NCBI GenBank assembly: GCA_026392045.1
Contig: JAPLCU010000027.1
Location: 1-34,267, forward strand
Length of the DNA stretch: 34,267 bases
Source: Armatimonadota bacterium
GTDB lineage: Bacteria; Armatimonadota; UBA5829
Direction: 5' to 3'
Below are positions 8,509 through 15,806 of the stretch, piece by piece. Numbering within the stretch: the stretch's first letter is position 1; each line of letters begins with the position of its first letter. The notes under the pieces were generated by a model, which did not search any database, was not told the origin of the DNA, and saw only the letters and a list, made by a program, of their open reading frames with translations. The position numbers and the translations under genes were made by a program.

Positions 8509-9672
8509 GTGGCAAAGCAAAAGATAAATGTTGGTATGGTCGGTTACGCGTTCATGGGCAAGGCTCACAGCGTTGGTTACCGTGATGCGGCGTGGGCTTT
8601 CCCGGATATAAAGGCCGCGCCCGTTATGAAAGAACTCTGCGGGCGCAACGAATCCGCCGTAAAAGAAGCTGCCGAGCTATTCGGTTGGGAACGATACAGC
8701 ACAGATTACAGGCAATTGGCGCTAGCGAAAGACATCGACCTGGTGGATATCGGCACCGGCAACGACACCCACAAAGAAATCGCGCTGGCAGCAGCAGCCG
8801 CCGGTAAGCATATTTTCTGCGAAAAGCCGCTGGCAATGAACGTCGCCGAGGCCAAAGAAATGGTTGCGGCGGTCGAAAAAGCTGGCGTTATGCACATGGT
8901 CAACTTCAATTATCGCGTGGTCCCCGCCATCGCTTTGGCAAAGAAGATGATCGATGAGGGAATGGTGGGTAAACCATATCACTTCCGGGCTGTTTACCTG
9001 CAAGATTGGATTATGGACCCGGAGTTTCCGCTTGTTTGGCGGCTTAAGAAAGACAAAGCCGGGTCAGGTTCGCATGGCGACCTCAACGCTCATATTATCG
9101 ACCTTGCCCGCTATCTGTGTGGAGAATTCGACTCTGTATGCGGCCTCTTGAAGACATTCATCGACAAGCGACCCATTGTGCAGGCTCAGGCAGGTGGATT
9201 GGCCGCCGCGCAAGGCTCAAAAGAGATGGGCCAGGTAACGGTAGACGATGCCGCGCTTTTCCTGGCTAAGTTTGCCAACGGCGCCGTGGGCACATTCGAA
9301 GCCACGCGCTTCGCAGGCGGTGGAAAAAACGCCATGCGCTTCGAGCTCAACGGCAGCACGGGCAGCATTCGTTTCAACCTCGAACGCCTGAACGAACTCG
9401 AATACCTCAGCATGACCGACAAGCCCGAATATCAGGGCTGGAAGAATATCATGGTCACAGACGGCTCCCAGCCTTACGCGGGCGCGTGGTGGCCAGGCGG
9501 ACACATCATCGGCTGGCAGCACACCTTCGTTCACCAGGTCTACAACATGATGAACGGCATTGCAGACAACATCTGCCCCACCCCGAATTTCGTAGACGGC
9601 CTCAAGTGCCAGGAAGTTCTCGAAGCGGTGGCAAACAGCTCAGATACCGAGAAATGGGTGAAGGTAAGTTAG
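8509..9672 (+). CDS. Gfo/Idh/MocA family oxidoreductase
   Basis: An NAD(P)-dependent sugar or cyclitol dehydrogenase-like protein of 387 residues. It starts at a GTG with a GGGAGG site seven bases upstream. The N-terminal Rossmann fold begins KINVGMVGYAFMGKAHSVGY (the glycine-rich loop reads GYAFMG). ..VDIGTGNDTHKEIALAAAAAGKHIFCEKPLAMN.. contains the EKP motif with the conserved lysine. The C-terminal α/β domain includes GSGSHGDLNAHIIDLARYLCGEF, with the histidine expected near the active site. The substrate cannot be told from sequence. It follows phoU by 62 bases, but that spacer has no function in common; a separate unit is likely. The large glycoside hydrolase at 17.9 kb could supply related sugars, which is speculative. 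Confidence 0.88.
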   Translation: MAKQKINVGMVGYAFMGKAHSVGYRDAAWAFPDIKAAPVMKELCGRNESAVKEAAELFGWERYSTDYRQLALAKDIDLVDIGTGNDTHKEIALAAAAAGKHIFCEKPLAMNVAEAKEMVAAVEKAGVMHMVNFNYRVVPAIALAKKMIDEGMVGKPYHFRAVYLQDWIMDPEFPLVWRLKKDKAGSGSHGDLNAHIIDLARYLCGEFDSVCGLLKTFIDKRPIVQAQAGGLAAAQGSKEMGQVTVDDAALFLAKFANGAVGTFEATRFAGGGKNAMRFELNGSTGSIRFNLERLNELEYLSMTDKPEYQGWKNIMVTDGSQPYAGAWWPGGHIIGWQHTFVHQVYNMMNGIADNICPTPNFVDGLKCQEVLEAVANSSDTEKWVKVS

Positions 9673-9714
9673 ATAGTTCGATAGTCTGATGGTTCGATGG
9701 CTGGAGAATGCTCT

Positions 9715-9820
9715 GTTCGGGCGGAATCTCTAATCCGCCCGCAATATATACTTTCGTTCGGGCGGAATCTCCGATCCGCCTGGTAACTCACGCCCGCATC
9801 AGAGATTGCAGGCGAACAAG
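9715..9820. repeat. Three hairpin repeats of the GCCCGAACA family
   Basis: Copy a (9715-9741) and copy b (9756-9780) read GTTCGGGCGGAATCTC then ATCCGCC, each a GGCGGA/TCCGCC stem. Copy c (9791-9820) is opposite: CGCCCGCATCAGAGATTGCA then GGCGAACAAG. They share the GAGAT core and GAAC end with copies at 2332, 29541 and 30784. The following 9821-9862 is a CCCTGTTCCCTGTTCCCTG-like low-complexity run. Confidence 0.6.
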
Positions 9821-9882
9821 TCCCTTCTATTCCCTGTTCCCTGTTCCCTGCCCTATTCCCTAGCGCTTCCAATAAGTGGTAT

Positions 9883-9888
9883 TATAAT
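9883..9888 (+). promoter_or_regulatory. Candidate -10 element
   Basis: TATAAT 29 bases before the ATG at 9917, with an AGGAGG ribosome site between them. No clear -35 is seen in the low-complexity DNA upstream. Confidence 0.4.
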
Positions 9889-9916
9889 AGCGATACAATC
9901 AGTAGGAGGCACATGA

Positions 9917-10594
9917 ATGGCAGAACTCAAAACCGGCAATGGTGTGATGATCAAAACCAGAGAGGTCACACCAGAGGATATAAAGTCGGGGTTATATTTT
10001 TTATATTTTGGTGGGCTGGTGGGCAAGGTCGACCGCATCTATGACGATGGCTCCGTATGCATTGAAGTGGACATCGACAGCCTCAGCAAAGAAGCCCGCA
10101 GCAGACATTTGGCAATGCAGGAAGCTGAGCGCAGACGTTGGCTGGAGAATCTTTCGGGCGAGGCTCGCAACAGGCTAACACCTGAACAAAGGCAGCTCAG
10201 AATCAGCTATAAGCTGCTTGTGTCTAAGAAAGATTTGGAGCCTCACAAAGGCTTCGGCATCAGGATACCGAAGCAAATGAGTGGAGAGCAGAGAGTGGAG
10301 AGTGGAGAGCCCGTGCTTCGAGAGCCTCAGCATGGCGAGGTGGAGCCTGCGCATGGCGAGGTGGAGCCTCAGCATGGCGAGGTGGAGCCTCAGCATGGCG
10401 AGGTGGAGCCTCAGCATGGCGAGGTGGAGCCTCAGCATGGCGAGGTGGAGCCTCAGCATGGCGAGGTGGAGCCTGCGCATGGGGAAGCGGGGAAGGAAGT
10501 CGATAACGAAGAAGAGCCCATAAAAAGGCCCACCGAGGCAGATTTAGAAGCCAGGGAAGAAGAATTCCTGAAATCACTGCAAGAAAAACAGTAA
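9917..10594 (+). CDS. Hypothetical protein with eight tandem heptapeptides
   Basis: I do not recognise the family. The 225-residue protein starts with an ideal AGGAGG site. Residues 1-60 are a short β-rich stretch (GNGVMIKTREVTPEDIKSG, then YFLYFGGLVGKVDRIYDDGS) that could be an SH3/KOW-like barrel. Residues 60-115 are charged and helical. Residues 136-191 are eight copies of E-P-Q/A-H-G-E-V, encoded by a 21-bp tandem repeat (10322-10489). The C-terminus is an acidic/basic helix ending LKSLQEKQ. No signal peptide or membrane segment is seen. The codons just before the array (GAGAGTGGAGAGCCCGTGCT region) are also low-complexity. The conserved head suggests a real gene whose linker has expanded. 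Confidence 0.65.
   Translation: MAELKTGNGVMIKTREVTPEDIKSGLYFLYFGGLVGKVDRIYDDGSVCIEVDIDSLSKEARSRHLAMQEAERRRWLENLSGEARNRLTPEQRQLRISYKLLVSKKDLEPHKGFGIRIPKQMSGEQRVESGEPVLREPQHGEVEPAHGEVEPQHGEVEPQHGEVEPQHGEVEPQHGEVEPQHGEVEPAHGEAGKEVDNEEEPIKRPTEADLEAREEEFLKSLQEKQ
10322..10489 (+). repeat. 21-bp tandem repeat, eight units, in frame
   Basis: The unit is GAGCCTCAGCATGGCGAGGT plus G. Units 1 and 3-7 are identical at the protein level; units 2 and 8 have GCG (Ala) for CAG (Gln), and unit 8 ends GGGGAAGCG. The sequence leading in, CTTCGAGAGCCTCAGCATGG, closely resembles the dispersed intergenic element at 22644 and 27592 (CTTCGAGAGCCTCAGGATGG). The repeat is open in several frames on both strands. Confidence 0.95.
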
Positions 10595-10663
10595 TCATCA
10601 ACTAGGTGTTGGGTGTTGGGGAGGGCTAAGCCCAATTGCCTAAGTATATTTCAAGAATGAAGT

Positions 10664-10680
10664 CCCCGATTTAATCGGGG
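10664..10680. repeat. Palindrome CCCCGATTTAATCGGGG, copy 1
   Basis: Perfect 17-base inverted repeat just before the ribosome site of the next gene. Related copies are at 10928-10943, 17865-17881 and 34023-34039. Confidence 0.8.
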
Positions 10681-10692
10681 CGGGAGGCTAAA

Positions 10693-10914
10693 GTGCTGGA
10701 TATTTATGACATTGCGGCAAGGCTGGAAAATGATGAGCATCTTGAGATTACCTACGAGGTAGCTGTTCGCTCAAGAGACGGCCAAATCGTCCAGGAAACT
10801 CGCCAGAGTAGGCTTTTGGATGTGGCAGAAGAATCCGGGCTTTATTACGTCTCTCACAAAGGGCATATAATCTGGGTCAAGGCCAACGAAGTATTGAAGA
10901 TCAATCCCCTTTAG
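10693..10914 (+). CDS. Small hypothetical protein, 73 residues
   Basis: The GTG start has GGGAGG six bases upstream. The sequence opens MLDIYDIAARLENDEHLEIT and continues with a predicted β-strand pattern (YEVAVRSRDGQIV, then GLYYVSHKGHIIWVKANEVL). It looks like a compact, soluble, mixed α/β domain. I know no family for it. It converges with the AI-2E permease gene, with only three bases between the two stops. Coding periodicity and a good ribosome site support a real gene. Confidence 0.6.
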   Translation: MLDIYDIAARLENDEHLEITYEVAVRSRDGQIVQETRQSRLLDVAEESGLYYVSHKGHIIWVKANEVLKINPL

Positions 10915-10917
10915 CTG

Positions 10918-11994
10918 CTACGCGCCGCCCCGATTAGATCGGGATGTTTCCTGAGAACCATCATCCAGTTTTCTCACTTGCCGACTTATATGAAGCTCGT
11001 CATATAATACCGAAATGGTCGCGGCAGCGGGCGTTGCCAAAAATATACCAATAATCCCAAACATGCCATTCAAGACCACTACCGCAAATATAACTGTTAC
11101 GGGGTGCAGCGACAACTGCCGCGACATTACCATCGGCACCAAAATATTGCTTTCAAACTGCTGGATTATTATGAAAGCAAGAATAATCCAGATTACCAGC
11201 ACCGGGTTATAGGTCAGGGCCACAACAATCGGCGGAACTGCTGAAAGCACAGGTCCAAGTATTGGCACAGCCTCCAAGAGACCTGCAAACACAGCAAATA
11301 AGAACGCCTGCTTTATCCCTATAATGGATAGCGCGACCCAGGTTAGCAGAAATATAGCGAACATACCGATGAGCAACCCAAGACTCCATGCCTGAATCTG
11401 TTTGCCTAAATGCTCGGCAATACCCTCAATTTTACGTCGGGTTTGGGCAGTGAACAGCAACAATAAGCCATTTGCCAACGGTTTGGGGTTGGCCAGTATG
11501 TAAATTGTGCTAATGAATGCTACAAGCATCGCTGCAATGAGTCCCGCGATGTTTGCGGTAAGTCTGGTGGCGCCTCCCAATAATGGCTTCAACGCTGAGA
11601 GAGTGTTATTATCCAAACTCTGCATCAGCTTGTTGATAACAGGGTATTTATCTGCCAGTTTTGATATCGCGCGCTGCAATGCCTCGGCAGACTGCGGCAA
11701 TTGCTGGGCTAATTCGCTCATCTGCTTGGAAGCAAGAGGAATCACTAAATAAAGAGCTAGAACAACAAGTCCGATAACGCTCAGCGCCAGCAAAGCCGCT
11801 GAAACAGCACGCGGAATGCGCCTGCATTCCAGCCAGGTTACCACGGGGTTTAGAACAACCACAGCCAAAAGAGTTATGCTGAAAAGCAACAACACATCTG
11901 CTATCTGAGATATGAATCGCAGCGCAAAATAAACCAGCGCCGCAAAAATCACCGTGCTATAAAGGTCTCGCCTGGTCAGGCCTCGCAATGGCAT
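10918..11994 (-). CDS. AI-2E family transporter (UPF0118/PerM-like permease)
   Basis: A multi-pass inner-membrane permease of the TqsA/YdiK/PerM family; substrates differ (AI-2 export, ions) and cannot be assigned. From the ATG at 11994 (MPLRGLTRRDLYSTVIF) it has 358 residues, normal for the family, with a GGAG ribosome site in CTTTGGAGACATTAAA. The frame is open to 12090, but that extension would cross a 15-bp terminator hairpin, so I reject it. Family features: N-terminal helix pair, ..LLFSITLLAVVVLNPVVTWLE.., a soluble helical loop (ASKQMSELAQQLPQSAEAL), and the C-terminal conserved GLLEAVPILGPVLSAVPPIVVAL with ..SRQLSLHPVTVIFAVVVLNGMFGIIGIFLATPAAA... The last residues (ETSRSNRGGA) are encoded by a CCCGAT palindrome copy. 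Confidence 0.88.
   Translation of the reverse strand: MPLRGLTRRDLYSTVIFAALVYFALRFISQIADVLLLFSITLLAVVVLNPVVTWLECRRIPRAVSAALLALSVIGLVVLALYLVIPLASKQMSELAQQLPQSAEALQRAISKLADKYPVINKLMQSLDNNTLSALKPLLGGATRLTANIAGLIAAMLVAFISTIYILANPKPLANGLLLLFTAQTRRKIEGIAEHLGKQIQAWSLGLLIGMFAIFLLTWVALSIIGIKQAFLFAVFAGLLEAVPILGPVLSAVPPIVVALTYNPVLVIWIILAFIIIQQFESNILVPMVMSRQLSLHPVTVIFAVVVLNGMFGIIGIFLATPAAATISVLYDELHISRQVRKLDDGSQETSRSNRGGA
10928..10943. repeat. Palindrome CCCCGATTAGATCGGG inside the 3' end of a gene
   Basis: A one-mismatch copy of the CCCGATTTAATCGGG family. On the minus strand it encodes the residues SRSNRG just before the permease stop, so the element has become coding sequence or has replaced the original end. 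Confidence 0.7.
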
Positions 11995-12032
11995 TTTAAT
12001 GTCTCCAAAGAATGAATGCTTAATGATAACAT

Positions 12033-12070
12033 AGAAACCGGTGGAAAGTAATACATTTCCACCGGTTTCT
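12033..12070 (-). terminator. Terminator hairpin between truncated peroxiredoxin and permease
   Basis: AGAAACCGGTGGAAA / GTAATACA / TTTCCACCGGTTTCT is a perfect 15-bp stem. In the minus direction it follows the peroxiredoxin stop by 43 bases and precedes the permease start. The T-tract is poor (TTTCT). Confidence 0.7.
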
Positions 12071-12113
12071 ATTCTCAACTTTCTCACCAATTCTATATAA
12101 GGCAGATCTGCAA

Positions 12114-12320
12114 TTATCCTGCGCTGCCGAGGTCTTTGAAATCCTTGATTCGCCTGCTGAACGCCGTCACCTCAGTGGGGCAAACAAACGTGAAATCCAA
12201 AGGCCAGAAAAACAAAACCACCCATTTGCCGTGATAATCACCTAACGAAATAGTCTGAAAATTGCTATCAACTACCGCTTCCATCTCGAAATCAGGAGCT
12301 AATTGACCAACTTGAAGCAT
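12114..12320 (-). pseudogene. Truncated 2-Cys peroxiredoxin (AhpC type)
   Basis: Peroxiredoxins reduce peroxides through a peroxidatic cysteine. This 68-residue frame starts at the ATG with a GGAGG site (12320). It contains LAPDFEME, the strand [20 protein letters not shown] with the peroxidatic Cys47, and [12 protein letters not shown], then ends SAG-stop. Family members run to about 190 residues with a resolving Cys in a VCPA motif; that half is missing. Sequence after the stop does not resume the fold in any frame I read, so this is a true 3' truncation and not a simple frameshift. A strong hairpin follows directly. Either a pseudogene or a stub; it should not be active as a 2-Cys enzyme. 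Confidence 0.8.
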
Positions 12321-12399
12321 ATACTCATCCTCCGTTTTCTTAATGCTCAGCATATATATACCCGTCTTATTGCTCAGCTAGCCATAATATTTCGGGCTC

Positions 12400-13404
12400 C
12401 TATCGGGAATACTTTGCTGCCCAAAGGATTTGATAATTCAGCAGGCCGCTAGACCATGTGATCAGATCGTTGCATACACGCAGCTTGGTCTGATCGCCAG
12501 TCAGCACGCTCACCGGAAACTCCTTTTTAAGCGCCCAATCGTATCCATATATATCAATGCCCGTTCGAGCTCGATTGCGAGCGTCCTGCCAGAATATAGC
12601 GCCCTTGCCGGCCTCGGGGCTTGGAGGGTTTGCGGCAGTATAGGCTATCGTTCTGATCTCGCCGGTGGAAATATCCATTCCAACAATATTCCAACCAGCG
12701 CCGTTAATTTCAGCCCATGCGACAAGATTCCCGCACACCGAGGGCTCAATCCCATTGCGAGCGGCAATGGTAAACTCAATCGGCGCATTGAAATATACGC
12801 CGCAGATGCGAACATCACCAGGGCCATAATATGCTCTGTAGACGATCAGATTGCCATCGTGGGCGAATTGGCTCTTCTCGGAATCACTTATGAGAAATGG
12901 CGTGAGCGTGCCGCCAAGCATATTAATACAATAGAGATAAACTGGGTAATGGTCGCCAGCCAGGAAAGCGCGATACTGACCGAATATACACCGCGTATCA
13001 GCCATCCCACAGCCCACCTGTTTCTGAGAACTTGGGCAGGCGATGCTGACAAATTGATGGTCAACATCATGCGCCATAAGCCGATCCAGACCATTTATCT
13101 TATCGATATACATCAGCCACTTAATCGCAGAACCCAACGGCTGCCATGCTCCCGGTCGAGGAACCTTAAGCGTGAGCCTGCTCTTGCGTACCGGGTCAAT
13201 ATAATAGCATGTGCGTCCCTTACCCGGCAGGTCTTCGGTGACCATCAACCACGTCCCGAATTGCTGCCACACTATCGGGTTCTTGGCTGATAACAGTATC
13301 TTGTAAGGCGTTGAAACGCCCGCCGATGCTCGGCAGATGAATCCGGCGATCAACCACCAAATAAGAACCACCCAAATCATCGCGCGTCTTAGTGTAATTG
13401 ACAT
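12400..13404 (-). CDS. Secreted protein, probable TolB-like β-propeller
   Basis: A 334-residue protein with a Sec signal peptide (residues 1-28: RRAMIWVVLIWWLIAGFIC then RASAGVS). The rest has repeating strand patterns of the type '..G..L.V....' plus 'I...D...G': KWLMYIDKING, NLIVYRAYYGPGDVRICGVYF, NLVAWAEINGAGWNIVGMDI and GAIFWQDARNRARTGIDIYG, spaced about 45-50 residues apart. These resemble the W/Y-x-D..N blades of TolB/WD40-like propellers of envelope proteins. AAGGAGAA lies ten bases upstream of the ATG. No partner genes (TolQRA, Pal) are adjacent. Role unknown; binding of a cell-surface ligand or protein is the usual inference. Confidence 0.6.
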   Translation of the reverse strand: MSITLRRAMIWVVLIWWLIAGFICRASAGVSTPYKILLSAKNPIVWQQFGTWLMVTEDLPGKGRTCYYIDPVRKSRLTLKVPRPGAWQPLGSAIKWLMYIDKINGLDRLMAHDVDHQFVSIACPSSQKQVGCGMADTRCIFGQYRAFLAGDHYPVYLYCINMLGGTLTPFLISDSEKSQFAHDGNLIVYRAYYGPGDVRICGVYFNAPIEFTIAARNGIEPSVCGNLVAWAEINGAGWNIVGMDISTGEIRTIAYTAANPPSPEAGKGAIFWQDARNRARTGIDIYGYDWALKKEFPVSVLTGDQTKLRVCNDLITWSSGLLNYQILWAAKYSR

Positions 13405-13513
13405 AAACAGATTCTCCTTGGCCCTGTCTATTGCCCTTAGCTATAATTCACCAAATCCGTGCCAGGCAAACATTATTTTGAGTAATAATTGTGAGTTTTA
13501 GCCTAAGGTGAAC

Positions 13514-13660
13514 ACACGGGTTCGCCCCTACACCGAATAATTCGGTGTTTAAGTTAAGTTGTTTCGGGAAACCCCTTTCCCGAAACCCTGCGTGTATCAT
13601 GTTTGCTTTAGTTCTTTCGGGATTTCCATTCCGCCTGCGGCTCCATTCAAATCCCGAAAC
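13514..13660. repeat. Cluster of three palindromic repeats in a 263-base gap
   Basis: The gap between the propeller gene and xth holds ACACCGAATAATTCGGTGT (about 13531-13549, perfect palindrome) preceded by GGGTTCGCCCCTAC, then the TTTCGGGAAA/TTTCCCGAAA repeat (13562-13585), then an inverted copy of the GGGATTTGAATG family (13616-13659). No gene was found here. Confidence 0.7.
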
Positions 13661-13667
13661 ACCGAGG

Positions 13668-14456
13668 CTAAATCTGAAAATCGGCGCAGATGAATGTATG
13701 GTCCGATGGTTTTTCGAGGAGGCGGGGAGCGGTGTCTACCCAGCAGTCTATGCAAGCCTCGGCGAGGGGTTTGGTAGCCCAGATATGATCCAATCGCCAG
13801 CCTATCCTGCGCTTGAAGGCGTTAGGCACCCTGTAATCCCAGAATGTATAGAGGTTCGGCTCGTTGGCGTGATGTTTGCGAAAAACGTCCGTAAAACCCC
13901 ATTCTTTAACGTAATCAAGCGCTTTGTGTTCTTCGGGGTTATAGCAAACACTTCCCAGGAGAGCATCGGGGTCGTAGACATCTATCGGCTCGCGGGCGAC
14001 ATTAAAATCCCCCACCCACAGAACCGAAGAATCAGCAGAAAAATCTCGGCTGAAATACTCGCGCATCGCCACCAACCAATCCAGCTTGTATTGGAACCTG
14101 GGAGTGCTCACGGCGGTGCCTTGCGGAACATAACAATTGACGATTGTTATGCCGTTTACCGTCGCTCTGATAAGGCGCGCCTCTTCGTCCCATTCGGCGT
14201 TTCCGATGCCGATGCGAACATCTGAAAGCTCATGAGGGGAAATAATCGCGACGCCATTATAGGATTTCTGACCCGCAAACACGCAGTTATAGCCAGCTTC
14301 TGAGATAGGCGCGATAGGGAAATCGGCATCGGTAACCTTGGTTTCCTGCACGCAGAGCACATCGCACCCCTGCTCCCGCATCCAGTTAAGAATAATATCC
14401 ATCCTGCTTCTGATAGAGTTTGCATTGAAGCTGGCTACGCGTAGTTTGTTTTGCAA
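13668..14456 (-). CDS. xth: Exodeoxyribonuclease III (AP endonuclease)
   Basis: A Mg-dependent endonuclease/exonuclease/phosphatase-fold enzyme that cuts abasic sites and removes 3'-blocking damage. It has 262 residues. Motifs in order: VASFNANSIRSR, VLCVQETKV (metal-binding Glu), YNGVAIIS, NCYVPQG (catalytic Tyr), WVGDFNVA (Asp/Asn pair), YTFWDYR, GWRLDHIWAT (Asp) and EKPSDHTFICADF (catalytic Asp-His). All key residues are present. It is the last gene of the rubrerythrin-desulfoferrodoxin-rubredoxin run, 54 bases after the rubredoxin stop, and fits a response to oxidative DNA damage. That spacer is low-complexity (GGGAGGGCGAGGCTCCCGCC on this strand). Confidence 0.94.
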   Translation of the reverse strand: MQNKLRVASFNANSIRSRMDIILNWMREQGCDVLCVQETKVTDADFPIAPISEAGYNCVFAGQKSYNGVAIISPHELSDVRIGIGNAEWDEEARLIRATVNGITIVNCYVPQGTAVSTPRFQYKLDWLVAMREYFSRDFSADSSVLWVGDFNVAREPIDVYDPDALLGSVCYNPEEHKALDYVKEWGFTDVFRKHHANEPNLYTFWDYRVPNAFKRRIGWRLDHIWATKPLAEACIDCWVDTAPRLLEKPSDHTFICADFQI

Positions 14457-14510
14457 TTCGGTTTCCCTTCGCAGCTACAAGGCTCGGCGGGAGCCTCGCC
14501 CTCCCGCCTG

Positions 14511-14669
14511 TTAAACCTCGCTGAACGAGTCCTTGCCCACGCCGCACAACGGGCACAGCCAATCCTCTGGAACATCTTCCCAGGCTGTGCCGGCCGCAAC
14601 GCCGTTATCCGGATCCCCAGCTTCGGGGTCATATATATAACCACATAAATCGCATATATATTTTGTCAT
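14511..14669 (-). CDS. Rubredoxin
   Basis: A 52-residue iron protein carrying one electron on an Fe(Cys)4 centre. The start [20 protein letters not shown], the middle ..[15 protein letters not shown] and the end [15 protein letters not shown] match classic rubredoxins. The four ligands are Cys6, Cys9, Cys39 and Cys42, each pair in CxxCG, and the length is exactly that of the family. It lies only two bases downstream of the desulfoferrodoxin stop, so the two are co-transcribed. It is the likely electron donor to the superoxide reductase and rubrerythrin. Confidence 0.95.
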   Translation of the reverse strand: MTKYICDLCGYIYDPEAGDPDNGVAAGTAWEDVPEDWLCPLCGVGKDSFSEV

Positions 14670-14671
14670 AA

Positions 14672-15049
14672 TTATGCCTTCCATAGTCCGTGAAGATTGC
14701 AGTAAGCTCGCGCTGTAACATCAGAAACCTCTCCGCATTTGAATATTACTTCGGGGATGTCGCCCGGCTTGAAGAACTTTCTGCATGATCTATCACCGAT
14801 GATGACTTCAACCCATTCAATATAGTGCATTTCTTCCATGGGATGCGGAACGCTGCCAACGCTCACCCTGATGCTGCCGTCCACTTTTTCAACTACCGGC
14901 ACATGTTTCTCTTTTGCCGCATCGGTGGTGTTGGCTATCAGCAAATGCATTGGCTCACCGCAGCAAATCATTTTGCTTGCTCCGCTATGCAAAATCTGAG
15001 CAATAATGCCGCAGTGGTTGCACTTATATACTTCCATTGCGCTCGTCAT
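14672..15049 (-). CDS. dfx: Desulfoferrodoxin / superoxide reductase
   Basis: Reduces superoxide to hydrogen peroxide without making oxygen, as anaerobes do. It has 125 residues. The N-terminal desulforedoxin domain (YKCNHCG ... MICCGEPM) holds a rubredoxin-type Fe centre, so this is the two-centre class. The C-terminal SOR domain has [12 protein letters not shown] (catalytic Glu-Lys-His), [19 protein letters not shown] (His ligands) and [12 protein letters not shown] (Cys/His ligands). The ATG at 15049 has AGGAGG seven bases upstream. It lies between rubrerythrin (30-base gap) and rubredoxin. Confidence 0.96.
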   Translation of the reverse strand: MTSAMEVYKCNHCGIIAQILHSGASKMICCGEPMHLLIANTTDAAKEKHVPVVEKVDGSIRVSVGSVPHPMEEMHYIEWVEVIIGDRSCRKFFKPGDIPEVIFKCGEVSDVTARAYCNLHGLWKA

Positions 15050-15079
15050 AAGTTTCCTCCTAATAAGATATTGGTCTCT

Positions 15080-15655
15080 CTACCAATTCTCGCCCAGAAT
15101 CTCGAAATGAGCCTTCGGATGAGCACATGCCGGGCAAACATTCAGGGCTTCTGTTCCCTCATGAACGAAACCGCAGTTTCGGCAGCGCCATTTAACGGGA
15201 GTATTGCGAGCGAAAACTTTACCGGCCTCGATATTCGCAGCCAGATCAGCATAGCGCTTGCCGTGCTGCTTTTCCGCAACAGAGATCATTTCAAAAAGCT
15301 TTGCAACGCTCTCAAAGCCCTCTTCACGGGCGACAGCGGCAAAGTTCGGGTAAATCTCGCCCCATTCCTCGCCCTCGCCTGCAGCGGAAGCTTTGAGGTT
15401 TTCAAGGGTAGCGCCGACAATACCCGCGGGGAAAGTTGCTGTTATTTCCAGCGGGCCGCCCTCAAGCATACTAAAGAATCTCTTGGCATGCTCTTTTTCC
15501 TGATTCGCAGTCTCTTCATAAATCGCCGCTATCTGCTCATAACCATCTTTTCTCGCCTGACTGGCAAAGAAAGTATAGCGGTTTCTCGCCTGCGATTCGC
15601 CTGCAAAAGCCTTAAGCAGGTTCACTTCTGTCCTGGTTCCTTTGATACTTGCCAT
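15080..15655 (-). CDS. rbr: Rubrerythrin
   Basis: A non-haem diiron peroxidase that reduces hydrogen peroxide with electrons from rubredoxin. The 191-residue length is normal. The ferritin-like four-helix domain contains FAGESQARNRYTFFA, EETANQEKEHAKRF and SVAEKQHGKRY, supplying the E/H diiron ligands. The C-terminal rubredoxin-like domain has WRCRNCGFVHEGTEAL and VCPACAHPKAHF. AAAGGAGG lies twelve bases before the ATG. It is the first gene of the unit rbr-dfx-rubredoxin-xth, which handles superoxide, then peroxide, then DNA damage. The divergent intergenic region (15656-15806) holds an imperfect inverted repeat CTTGCA-N7-TGCAGA, a weak operator candidate. Confidence 0.96.
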   Translation of the reverse strand: MASIKGTRTEVNLLKAFAGESQARNRYTFFASQARKDGYEQIAAIYEETANQEKEHAKRFFSMLEGGPLEITATFPAGIVGATLENLKASAAGEGEEWGEIYPNFAAVAREEGFESVAKLFEMISVAEKQHGKRYADLAANIEAGKVFARNTPVKWRCRNCGFVHEGTEALNVCPACAHPKAHFEILGENW

Positions 15656-15771
15656 AACTATCCGTCTGCCTCCTTTGAAAGGTCTATGCTAATGAGATTC
15701 GCTTTTTTGTTGCATAAATCCTGCGGCAGCAAGCAAGTCTTGCATTATTATTGCAGAAATTCTGTTTTTTA

Positions 15772-15800
15772 TTGACTTGCCCATTGCTGGATGATAATGT
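15772..15800 (+). promoter_or_regulatory. Promoter of methyltransferase gene, probably leaderless
   Basis: TTGACT (15772-15777), 17-base spacer, TAATGT (15795-15800; GATAAT two bases earlier is an alternative). The ATG follows six bases later with no ribosome site, so transcription would start at or next to the start codon. Confidence 0.5.
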
Positions 15801-15806
15801 ATACCC

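Noticed and set aside
10322-10489. CRISPR-like array
   Set aside because: Units are directly adjacent with no spacers and vary only at one codon; it is an in-frame coding tandem repeat.
10175-10601. Open frames on the minus strand through the 21-bp array (repeats of MLRLHLA and APPRHAE)
   Set aside because: A 21-base repeat free of stops is open in several frames; the plus-strand frame alone has a ribosome site and continues into non-repeat protein on both sides.
12070-12114. Frameshift that would restore the peroxiredoxin C-terminal half
   Set aside because: No frame after the stop shows the expected GVS..S..H..W motif, and a terminator hairpin follows.
12430-13290. 286-codon open frame opposite the propeller gene
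   Set aside because: The minus-strand frame has a signal peptide, ribosome site and blade-like repeats; this one is its shadow.
14435-14644. 69-codon open frame over the rubredoxin region
   Set aside because: Another frame of the same strand encodes a perfect 52-residue rubredoxin with all four cysteines.
15738-15760. PerR or Fur box in the rubrerythrin promoter region
   Set aside because: CTTGCA-N7-TGCAGA is only an imperfect short inverted repeat and does not match either consensus well.
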